From positions 1-62,256 of the forward strand of contig DAOUEN010000118.1 of assembly GCA_034430415.1 (NCBI GenBank): a stretch of DNA of 62,256 nucleotides, given 5' to 3'. Within the stretch, counting starts at the first letter, position 1. Each line of letters begins with the position of its first letter. Position numbers and translations under genes: made by a program. Shown piece by piece: positions 1 through 6,988 of the stretch. Origin of the DNA: JADFUZ01 sp034430415 (GTDB lineage Bacteria; Chloroflexota; Dehalococcoidia; GIF9; AB-539-J10). A model generated the notes under the pieces. The model was not told the origin of the DNA. It was given only the letters and a program-made list of their open reading frames with translations, and ran no database searches.

Positions 1-102
1 TATGTGGAGAAGCTGATAGACGATCTGGCAAGCAGAAGAGTCGATCCCTACTCGGCAGCCTCTGAGATCCTCAAGAGAATAGTACGGGAAGGCAAGTTTT
101 AG
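1..102 (+). CDS. meaB: C-terminal end of MeaB/ArgK-type GTPase (partial)
   Basis: This is an open frame from the window edge to a TAG at 100-102, giving 33 residues that end in IVREGKF. The segment with ASRRVDPYSAASEIL resembles the extreme C-terminus of MeaB/ArgK G3E GTPases, which chaperone adenosylcobalamin-dependent methylmalonyl-CoA mutase (family knowledge). The nucleotide-binding domain lies outside the window, so the call rests on a short tail only. No mutase subunit is visible here. About 100 bases with no recognisable gene separate it from the next start. Confidence 0.55.
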   Translation, partial: YVEKLIDDLASRRVDPYSAASEILKRIVREGKF

Positions 103-201
103 CTGCCTGTGCGTGAGCGTGTCGTCTGTGACCTCCACAACGCCTGTCGCTGATAGAGAGCAGGGCAATGGATGGCACGCGGTTGAAGGAGGTGAAAGGG
201 C

Positions 202-1503
202 GTGGTGAAGGACGCGGCTATCATTGCAACTATAAGGGAAGAGATGGCATTGGCATCGGGATGTACGGAACCCGTAGCCGTTGCCCTGGCATGCTCAAGG
301 GCGTACCAGGAAATAGGGGGAAAGCTGGAAAGGATAGAGGTGGTTACGGATCCTGGTATCTATAAGAATGGCCTCTCGTGTATCGTACCGGGTACGGAAG
401 AGGTAGGTCTCGCAGCTGCCGCGGCGTTGGGCGCCTTGGCGGGCAGGGCTGAGTTGGAATTGGAGGTGCTAAGGGATGTCACCAAGAGCAATGTTGCGGC
501 TGCCAGGCGTATGGTTGAGAGGGAAGCAGTGGATGTTCAGGTCAAGAATGGAGAGCCTGAGATATACATTGCGGCAAGGGTCAGCACAACTAAGGGATGG
601 GCCAGGACTCTGATAAGGAAGACGCACACCAACATCGTGCGGATCGAAGTCAACGGAGAATTGAGATATCAGGCAAAGCGAGAGAGAAGGGATGAGGCGG
701 GCGAGAGGCATTTCGATGTGAGGGAGCTCAGCGTGGCTGACATGGTCAGGTTCGTTGCTGAGGTCCCCTTTGAAGCCATAAGCTTCGTCCTGGAAGCTGT
801 GCGGATAAACAAGATACTTGTCCGGTCGGGCCTGGAAGGTAAGTTGGGGATGGGGGTGGGAAGGGGCATGTCTGGTCTTCTTGAGGATGGGGAGATAGCT
901 GATGACTTGGTGAGTTCTGCTCAACTTATGACTGCGTCCGCTGTGGATGCTCGCATGGGCGGAGCGAGGGAGTCTGCCATGAGTATCGCAGGCAGCGGAA
1001 GTCATGGGATTATCGCCACTATGCCTATTGTCGCCACAGCGGAGAAAAAGGGAATCGGAGAGGAGATGATGGCTCGGGCGATTGCCCTCAGCTATCTGGT
1101 CACGATCTACGTCAAGGCATATTCGGGCAGGTTATCGGCCCTATGCGGGTGCGCCGTAGCCGCAGGGACTGGAGCCAGTGCTGGTATTGTTTTCCTCCTG
1201 GGAGGAGACTTGGATCAGATTGGACACTCCATCATGAACATGGCGGCTGACATAACCGGCATTATCTGTGATGGTGGCAATCTGGGTTGTGCTATGAAGG
1301 CAGCCACTGGGGCGGGTGCGGCTGTGCTTTCCGCGCTCCTGGCGCTCAGAGGAATCCATGTTCCTGAGAACACCGGCATTGTGGCAGAGACGGTTGAGCG
1401 AACAATCGCGAACATCGGGAGAATTAGCTCTCCTGGCATGGTGGGAACGAATGAAGTCATTCTGAATGTGATGATGGAGGGAGAAAACATGGCGAAACGG
1501 TGA
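202..1503 (+). CDS. L-cysteine desulfidase / L-serine dehydratase-alpha family protein (CyuA/YhaM, UPF0597-like)
   Basis: The 433-residue product matches the CyuA/YhaM family over its whole length. Family members are Fe-S enzymes that eliminate sulfide or water from cysteine, serine or related amino acids, releasing pyruvate and ammonia. The SGCTEP motif (Cys21), a central GSGSHG glycine-rich stretch (~264-269), the CGC motif (Cys315/317) and CDGGNLGC (Cys356, Cys363) supply the expected cluster cysteines. Translation is placed at a GTG preceded by AAGGAGGTGA at about 187-196; another GTG follows immediately. It lies upstream of an opine dehydrogenase-family gene, PanB and a TRAP transporter, which suggests a catabolic role on an imported amino-acid derivative. 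The actual substrate (Cys, Ser or another beta-substituted amino acid) cannot be read from sequence. Confidence 0.82.
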   Translation: MVKDAAIIATIREEMALASGCTEPVAVALACSRAYQEIGGKLERIEVVTDPGIYKNGLSCIVPGTEEVGLAAAAALGALAGRAELELEVLRDVTKSNVAAARRMVEREAVDVQVKNGEPEIYIAARVSTTKGWARTLIRKTHTNIVRIEVNGELRYQAKRERRDEAGERHFDVRELSVADMVRFVAEVPFEAISFVLEAVRINKILVRSGLEGKLGMGVGRGMSGLLEDGEIADDLVSSAQLMTASAVDARMGGARESAMSIAGSGSHGIIATMPIVATAEKKGIGEEMMARAIALSYLVTIYVKAYSGRLSALCGCAVAAGTGASAGIVFLLGGDLDQIGHSIMNMAADITGIICDGGNLGCAMKAATGAGAAVLSALLALRGIHVPENTGIVAETVERTIANIGRISSPGMVGTNEVILNVMMEGENMAKR

Positions 1504-1531
1504 ACAGGGTGCCCAATTTCCGGGAGTACGG

Positions 1532-1540
1532 TGCTATAAT
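1532..1540 (+). promoter_or_regulatory. Extended -10 promoter candidate upstream of the opine dehydrogenase gene
   Basis: The sequence TGCTATAAT is a perfect TGn-TATAAT extended -10 element. It sits 35 bases before the opine dehydrogenase start, in the 71-base gap after the desulfidase gene. No good -35 hexamer lies 17 bases upstream, which is usual for extended -10 promoters. It could start a transcript carrying the dehydrogenase, PanB and possibly the TRAP genes. Prediction from sequence only. Confidence 0.45.
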
Positions 1541-1574
1541 TGAAGGAGAATGAGCAGGAAGGAAGGCAGTAGAT

Positions 1575-2756
1575 ATGGATAAGGCGAAAGTGCTGGGGAA
1601 ACCGGTGGCGATTCTTGGTGGAGGTGCATGTGCACAGACTCTGGCGAGTGAGTTTGCCCTGACGGGACATAAAGTGAGGCTATATGAGTTGCCAGACTTC
1701 GCTCAACAAAGCCTGGGGCAGGTGCTGCAGACTCACGAGATAGAGCTTGAAGGGGCGCAGATGAACTTCAAGTGGTTCAAGCGGGTCGGTGTTGCTAGGG
1801 TAGACGTTGTTACCACGGAGATATCTGAGGCACTGAGTGGGGCAGGTTTGGTGGTGGTGGCGATTCCGGCAAAAGGCCATAAACCATTCTTCGAGAAAAT
1901 GATTCCCTATCTTGAGGGCGGGCAGGTGATAAGCATATTCCCGGGGAATTTCGGCTGCTTGATGCTGAGAGAAATGATGAGGCAAGAGGGCTGTGATGCG
2001 GATGTGATAGTTGGAGGGTGGAGTTCCATGCCGTACGGCGTCAGAGTGGTGGAGCCCGGCAAGGTCAATTGCATAGCTAGGACTCGGGAACTTCTTGGCG
2101 ATGCCCTGCCGAGCAAGGATGGAGAGGAATTCTTCGACATATTGAAGGGCATCCCGGCATTCGATGGTACGGTCGAGGTCAAGAGGGGGGATACGGTTGT
2201 CGGAGTTGATCTATCCAATCCTAACCCCGTTGTTCATGTTCCTGGCTCAGTGCTCAACGTAGGTGCCATGGAGGTGTCGGAAACAGAGGGGATACTGGGT
2301 ATTCCCAAGGGCAAGTACTCAATGTACAAGCATGGAATGAGCCCCGCCGTCTCCAGGACCCAACTGGCCTTCTACCGTGAGGAGAAGAAGATTGCGGATG
2401 CCATGGGAATACAAATGATCGACTATCGCGAGGACCAGTTCTTCTGGAAGGCCAGCGTCATGGGCGTGGAGTTCTGGTCTCCGTTTGCGGATGTCCTTAT
2501 CCCACCCATACCTGGCCCCACCTCAGTGGAACACAGGTACTTCAGCGAGGACATACCGGTGGGCACCGTCACTCGCTACAACCTGGCCAGGAAATTTGGT
2601 GTCGATGCTCCCGTGATATCGTCGATGGTGTGGCTAGGTTCAGCGATATGCGGGCACGATTTCCTGAAGGAAGGAGTGTCTCTGAAGGAACTGGGCATTG
2701 AGCAGTTGAGCAAAGAGCAGATAGTCAAGTACCTGAGGGAAGGCGTGAGACCATAG
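1575..2756 (+). CDS. NAD/NADP octopine/nopaline (opine) dehydrogenase-family protein
   Basis: The 393-residue protein has an N-terminal Rossmann fold (AILGGGACAQTLA, about residues 12-24). Its C-terminal half is of NAD_octopine_DH type, with conserved NPNPVVHVPG (~215-224) and YKHGMSPAVSR stretches; the latter holds the catalytic-type histidine region of opine dehydrogenases. Family members reversibly condense an amino acid with a 2-oxo acid using NAD(P)H. In a catabolic setting the enzyme would oxidise an opine to amino acid plus 2-oxo acid. PanB follows 49 bases downstream. Ketopantoate reductase shares the same overall fold, so a role as a PanE substitute is a second possibility. Start at ATG 1575 follows a purine-rich GGAAGGAAGG. 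Confidence 0.8.
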   Translation: MDKAKVLGKPVAILGGGACAQTLASEFALTGHKVRLYELPDFAQQSLGQVLQTHEIELEGAQMNFKWFKRVGVARVDVVTTEISEALSGAGLVVVAIPAKGHKPFFEKMIPYLEGGQVISIFPGNFGCLMLREMMRQEGCDADVIVGGWSSMPYGVRVVEPGKVNCIARTRELLGDALPSKDGEEFFDILKGIPAFDGTVEVKRGDTVVGVDLSNPNPVVHVPGSVLNVGAMEVSETEGILGIPKGKYSMYKHGMSPAVSRTQLAFYREEKKIADAMGIQMIDYREDQFFWKASVMGVEFWSPFADVLIPPIPGPTSVEHRYFSEDIPVGTVTRYNLARKFGVDAPVISSMVWLGSAICGHDFLKEGVSLKELGIEQLSKEQIVKYLREGVRP

Positions 2757-2805
2757 TAAGTGCCGGGGATGAGCTCAAGTAGAACCTGACGAGGGAGGTA
2801 ACCAC

Positions 2806-3660
2806 GTGGCCGAAGCGGAGAGGAAGAAAATCGACATTCCGTATCTGTATGCCAAGAAGGCGCAGGGCGAAAAGGTCTCCTGGCTCACCGCTTATGACTA
2901 TCCCATGGCGTACTATGAGGACAAGGCGGGGATCGAGATGATCATGGCCGGAGATTCCGGGATGATGGCCTTGCTCGGGCACAAGAACACCCTGTCGGCG
3001 ACGATGGACCAGATGATCTGGATGACTCAGGCGGTGACAAGGGGGGCCAAGTACGCCTTCATAATCGGCGATATGCCGTATATGTCCTATCAGGCCAGCA
3101 GGGAGGAGGCCATCCACAACGCAGGTAGGTTCATGGCGGAGGGCGGCACTGATTGCGTCAAGTTGGAGGGGGGTGCCATAATGGCGGACACCGTGTCAGC
3201 CATAGTGAAGGCAGGGGTGCCTGTAATGGGGCATATCGGGATGACGCCGCAATCGGCCGCTGCCATAGGAGGATACAAGAGCCAGGGCAGGGATGCAGAG
3301 GCGGCCCGCAAGATTATCCAGGATGCAAAGATCCTGGAAGAAGCGGGAGCCTTTTCCGTTCTGGTGGAAGCCATACCGGCCAAGGTGGCGGGTCTTCTTG
3401 TTAAGGCTGTGAAGGTCCCGGTTTATGGTATTGGAGCGGGGCCCGAGTGCGATGGCCAGGTGTTGATCGTCCACGATATGCTCGGTCTGTTTGAGCTATT
3501 CAAGCCGAAATTCGTCAGGAGATATGCCCAACTGGGCCAGGATATGGTTGAGGCCTTCGGGAAGTACAGGAGTGACGTTAAGGGGGGTCTATTCCCTGGG
3601 CCTGATGAGTGCTATAATATTTCGGAAGAGGAATTCCAGAAGCTGCTGAGTGAGCAATGA
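2806..3660 (+). CDS. panB: 3-methyl-2-oxobutanoate hydroxymethyltransferase (PanB family)
   Basis: The 284-residue TIM-barrel protein is the usual length for PanB, which transfers a hydroxymethyl group from 5,10-methylene-THF to 2-oxoisovalerate. The metal and catalytic residues known for the family are present: Asp50 (AGDSGM), Asp89 (GDMPYMSY), Lys119/Glu121 (VKLEGG), His143 (GHIGMTPQ) and Glu188 (LVEAIPA), followed by the conserved GIGAGPECDGQ. The start is GTG 2806 after a strong GGGAGGTAA. PanC, PanD and a canonical PanE are not in the window. The gene is packed between an opine dehydrogenase-family gene and a TRAP transporter, so a non-biosynthetic role or a different 2-oxo acid substrate is plausible. 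Enzyme class is secure; pathway is not. Confidence 0.85.
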   Translation: MAEAERKKIDIPYLYAKKAQGEKVSWLTAYDYPMAYYEDKAGIEMIMAGDSGMMALLGHKNTLSATMDQMIWMTQAVTRGAKYAFIIGDMPYMSYQASREEAIHNAGRFMAEGGTDCVKLEGGAIMADTVSAIVKAGVPVMGHIGMTPQSAAAIGGYKSQGRDAEAARKIIQDAKILEEAGAFSVLVEAIPAKVAGLLVKAVKVPVYGIGAGPECDGQVLIVHDMLGLFELFKPKFVRRYAQLGQDMVEAFGKYRSDVKGGLFPGPDECYNISEEEFQKLLSEQ

Positions 3661-3742
3661 GATTCCTTTGCATATGCGTCAAATCCGGTACCTGGGGCAG
3701 GTTTGCCCAGTTTGGTGGTGGCCACAGGGTGTAAACCTGGAG

Positions 3743-3784
3743 AAGGAGGTGGTACATGTGAGGACAGTGAAGCGGGAGAAGTGA
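3743..3784 (+). promoter_or_regulatory. Start-stop element and 8-codon leader ORF ahead of dctP
   Basis: A textbook AAGGAGGT (3743-3750) with 5-base spacing points at ATG 3756, which is followed at once by TGA (3759-3761). An overlapping GTG at 3758 opens an eight-codon frame (MRTVKREK) ending at TGA 3782-3784. Neither is a conventional gene. The site lies in the 146-base leader between panB and dctP and may be a translational control element or a chance remnant. Confidence 0.3.
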
Positions 3785-3812
3785 TTCTGAGTTATTAACA
3801 GAGGAGGTGAAT

Positions 3813-4841
3813 ATGATTCGGAAATGGGGAGCTTTGTTGAGCGTTGTTCTGCTGGCAGCAGTGCTCGTCTCGCTGGTGCCCGGCTGCGCTCCTGCGGCTG
3901 GGGAGACGCAGGAATGGCGTTTGGGGCAGGTGATGCCAGAGGATAGCCCGTACGCCAAGATTTGTGCAGATTTCGCCGATGAGGTGAGGGAGAAGACGGA
4001 CGGCCGTATCGACATCACTGTGTATAACGGCGGAGTGCTTGGCGATTGGGTGTTGATGAACGAGCTGGTAATGAGGGGCGACGTCGAGATGTTGTTGAAC
4101 CCCATAGCTCCTACCTACGACCCCAGGTTGAATATAGCCTACTACACACCCTACCTGTTCACCACCATTGATGAAGCTAAGGCAGCATATGCGACTGGCG
4201 GCTGGATCAACGAGATGGTGGGAGACCTGCTGGAGGGAGTGAACATCAAGGGCCTGGCGGCGTTCCCCGCGGGCCTGGCCGGATGCACGCTGAGAGACGT
4301 GCCGCCGAGTCCAGCAGACCCCGATGTGCCCAAGAACCAGAAGATCCGGGTGATGCCACTGAAGGCCTGCGAGTTGACCTTTGAACGGCTGGGCTATATT
4401 CCTCTGGCCATCCCCTATGCCGAGGCCTACATCGCCATCGACACCGGGATCGCGGATGGGGAGATGGGTGGTCCTCCGTTCCAGGGCACCGAGTTCATGG
4501 ACATCCAGGGTTGCTGGATCCAGTACAACGACTACGTGGAGACCTGGTGGTTCGCGCTGAACCTGGACAAGTATAATGCCCTGAGTGAGGCGGACCAGAA
4601 GGTCGTGGTCGCGGCTGCTCAGAAGCAAGCGGACGACTACTGGCTCAAGGTAGAGGCAGACGATGAGAAGTACCGCCAGGAAATGGCGGACGCCGGGCTG
4701 GAGATAATAGTGTTTACCAAGGCGGAACTGGACAACATCGCGAAGGCTATCCGCACCGATGTCTGGCCCGAGCTCGAGCCGCTGGTCGGCAAGGCCGTGA
4801 TGGACACATGTAGAGAGCATGTGGGTATGCCGGTAGATTAG
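3813..4841 (+). CDS. dctP: TRAP transporter substrate-binding lipoprotein (DctP family)
   Basis: This is the extracytoplasmic solute receptor of a tripartite ATP-independent periplasmic transporter, probably 342 residues. A signal peptide (IRKWG, then a hydrophobic run) ends in the lipobox LVPGC with Cys25, so it should be a membrane-anchored lipoprotein, fitting a monoderm cell. The body has the DctP-type arrangement, including KIRVMPLK, whose Arg is the expected carboxylate-binding position, and an IPYAEAYIAIDTGIADGEMG segment. ATG 3813 is preferred over the in-frame GTG at 3807, because that GTG lies inside the GGAGGTG Shine-Dalgarno. The ligand is likely a carboxylate such as an amino-acid derivative or 2-oxo acid, judging from neighbours. 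Confidence 0.88.
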   Translation: MIRKWGALLSVVLLAAVLVSLVPGCAPAAGETQEWRLGQVMPEDSPYAKICADFADEVREKTDGRIDITVYNGGVLGDWVLMNELVMRGDVEMLLNPIAPTYDPRLNIAYYTPYLFTTIDEAKAAYATGGWINEMVGDLLEGVNIKGLAAFPAGLAGCTLRDVPPSPADPDVPKNQKIRVMPLKACELTFERLGYIPLAIPYAEAYIAIDTGIADGEMGGPPFQGTEFMDIQGCWIQYNDYVETWWFALNLDKYNALSEADQKVVVAAAQKQADDYWLKVEADDEKYRQEMADAGLEIIVFTKAELDNIAKAIRTDVWPELEPLVGKAVMDTCREHVGMPVD

Positions 4842-4881
4842 ACCTGCGAAGAGGGTGACCTGATTCAGGCGTGAGATTCTA

Positions 4882-4903
4882 GGGGGGGGTAGTTGAACCC
4901 CCC
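4882..4903 (+). repeat. G-run/C-run hairpin between dctP and dctQ
   Basis: Eight G (4882-4889) and six C (4898-4903) flank an 8-base loop, TAGTTGAA, giving a stem of at least six G:C pairs. No T tract follows, so it is not a classical terminator. Its place just after the binding-protein gene suggests an mRNA-stabilising or attenuating hairpin that keeps receptor expression above permease expression, as seen in many binding-protein operons (inference). Confidence 0.5.
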
Positions 4904-4935
4904 TCCTTCAAGTCACTGCCTTGTTGGTCCCGAAG

Positions 4936-5487
4936 ATGAGATATCTGGATCCTTATGCGACCAGAAGGATCGGGTTCTTCACGTGGAAGGGCTTGCTCCA
5001 GGTGCAGCGGGCGATCTTGATTGTCAGCTCTGGCTTTCTTGTCCTGCTCGTCTTTGCCGCGGTGGTTATGCGCTACGTCATTCATTACCCGGGTATGGAG
5101 GTGGAGGAGATAGCCACGTTGGTCGCCTTCTGGCTCTATTTCACTGGAGCGGTGTACGGCTCTTATGAGCGCAGCCACATCAGGGCCGACCTGGCGGATG
5201 TAATCTTCAAGAATCCGAAGGCGAACGCCAGGGTCAAGATCATCGCCAGCGCGATTACGTGTATTCTGGCTCTGATTATGACCTACTGGGGGTATGTGTT
5301 CTTCGTCTGGGGCATTCAGATGCACGCCGAGTCGCCGATACTGCAATTGCCCATGGTCTATGCCCAGACCAGCATCTTTTTCGGTGCCCTGTTCATGTCC
5401 TTCTACTTCCTCATCGAGCTGGTGGATAAGATGCGCCAGAGCCTGGGATTGGCTCCGTTGCCCTGGGCGGGCGTGGAGAAGGAGTAA
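4936..5487 (+). CDS. dctQ: TRAP transporter small permease (DctQ)
   Basis: The small integral membrane subunit has about 183 residues and four predicted transmembrane segments, starting near VQRAILIVSSGFLVLLVFAA. The second segment carries the DctQ-typical VEEIATLVAFWLYFTGAVYG, and GSYERSHIRADL follows it. It forms the permease together with DctM. The start is uncertain: ATG 4936 is chosen, but TTG 4921 is in frame and neither has a clear Shine-Dalgarno, so translation may depend on the upstream hairpin region. The stop overlaps the ribosome-binding site of dctM. Confidence 0.85.
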   Translation: MRYLDPYATRRIGFFTWKGLLQVQRAILIVSSGFLVLLVFAAVVMRYVIHYPGMEVEEIATLVAFWLYFTGAVYGSYERSHIRADLADVIFKNPKANARVKIIASAITCILALIMTYWGYVFFVWGIQMHAESPILQLPMVYAQTSIFFGALFMSFYFLIELVDKMRQSLGLAPLPWAGVEKE

Positions 5488-5493
5488 CCGCAG

Positions 5494-6795
5494 TTGGACG
5501 TATTTGCCGATCTGGTAATCCTGATAGGGCTTCTCGTCATTGGAGTGCCGGTTCCTTTCTGCTTCATGTCCGCCGTCCTGTTCATGATCGTTGTGCATGG
5601 TTACAGCTTCGAGTTTCTGTTGCCCATTTCGTTCTACGGGCTGAATTCGCTGCCTCTTCTGGCTGTGCCCTTCTTTATCTTGGCCGGCGGACTCATGGGG
5701 TCGTCGGGCATTGCCGAGCGGCTGGTCAACATTGCCTCCGCTTTGGTGGGCAGGTTCAAGGGAGGATTGGGTGGAGCCACCGTGGTGGCCTGCGCCATTT
5801 TTGGAGCCGTAGCCGGGACTTGCTCGGCGGCGGTGGCCGCCATCGGCGGTATCATGATTCCTCGTATGGAGCAGGAAGGCTATCCCAGGGGGCATAGCTC
5901 ATCGCTGGTGGCCTGCGCTTCAGTACTGGGTCAACTCATCCCGCCCAGCGTGCCTATGATCCTTTTTGGCTGGGTGACGCGAACGTCGATAGCGGGTTGC
6001 TTCTTGGCCACGGTTGGGCCGGGGATTCTGCTGGTTCTAATCTACGTGTTTCTGAACTACATGATGTGTCGCAAGATACCGACCATCAAGGTACCGCCCC
6101 CAATAAGCCTGGGCCAGCAGGTCAAGCAGGTGGCGCATGTCAGCTACCGCGGCTTGTTGGCTCTTGTGGCGCCGGTCATTATCCTGGGGGGCATCTACGG
6201 GGGCTATACCACACCCACTGAGTCGGCGACGGTGGCGGTCCTGTACACTATTCCGGTGGGCTTCCTCATATACCGTCGCCTGACCGTAAGGGACCTGGGG
6301 CGGACACTGTTCTCCACAGCTACCACCACTGGAGTAGTTATACTCATGCTCTTCTTCGTGATGATGCTGGGCCGCATCTATACCATGGAGAATGTGCCGC
6401 AGCGCCTTATCAGTGCGATGACGGGCATCTCCGAGAACAAGTATGCAGTGCTGCTCATGGTGAATGTGTTCTTGATCATTATCGGCATGCTCATGGACGA
6501 TTTCAGTGGCACTCTCTTAGCGGCGCCGCTTCTGTTCCCTCTCATGCAGCATATCGGGGTTCATCCGTTCCACTTCGCCGCCATTATGGGCACCAACCTG
6601 GGACTGGGGAATGTGACACCGCCCTGTGCTCCCATTCTCTATCTGGCAGGGCGGATAGGCAATGCCCGTTTCGACGAAATGATCAAGCCAGGTCTGATCT
6701 TCATGTTTGTTGGCTGTCTGCCGATGGTGCTCGTAACCACATACTGGCCTGACCTGTCCTTGTTCCTGCCACGGCTGGTCATGGGGATTGACTAG
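5494..6795 (+). CDS. dctM: TRAP transporter large permease (DctM)
   Basis: The 433-residue polytopic membrane protein has the DctM/TRAP large-subunit layout of about 12 segments in two related halves. Conserved stretches include VPFFILAGGLMG, GAVAGTCSAAVAAIGGIMIP and LIPPSVPMILFG in the N-half, and IGMLMDDFSGTLLAAPLLFP and GLGNVTPPCAPILYLAGRI in the C-half. It is the ion-coupled translocation channel. The TTG start at 5494 is supported by AAGGAGTAA overlapping the dctQ stop, six bases upstream. It completes a three-gene transporter. Confidence 0.92.
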   Translation: MDVFADLVILIGLLVIGVPVPFCFMSAVLFMIVVHGYSFEFLLPISFYGLNSLPLLAVPFFILAGGLMGSSGIAERLVNIASALVGRFKGGLGGATVVACAIFGAVAGTCSAAVAAIGGIMIPRMEQEGYPRGHSSSLVACASVLGQLIPPSVPMILFGWVTRTSIAGCFLATVGPGILLVLIYVFLNYMMCRKIPTIKVPPPISLGQQVKQVAHVSYRGLLALVAPVIILGGIYGGYTTPTESATVAVLYTIPVGFLIYRRLTVRDLGRTLFSTATTTGVVILMLFFVMMLGRIYTMENVPQRLISAMTGISENKYAVLLMVNVFLIIIGMLMDDFSGTLLAAPLLFPLMQHIGVHPFHFAAIMGTNLGLGNVTPPCAPILYLAGRIGNARFDEMIKPGLIFMFVGCLPMVLVTTYWPDLSLFLPRLVMGID

Positions 6796-6988
6796 CGGGC
6801 AGGGACCCCTCGAAGCGAGTCGTTGGGCCTTTTCTTTGGCGTAACCGTGCCGCTGTTCTCATGTCAGACTGCCGCGGGTGCGTCTGGGCTCTGGTCAGCA
6901 GGCCCGACCCCAACAGCACTAGGCCGGAAATGACGTGAGGGGAATCAACATACCTATGGCTGTGAAAGACACATGAGGAGAGATCGGA

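Noticed and set aside
469..1005. Long open frames antisense to several genes (for example here and at 3795-4820 and 4879-5895)
   Set aside because: They mirror well-recognised genes on the opposite strand, have low-complexity or Arg/His/Pro-rich translations and lack ribosome-binding sites.
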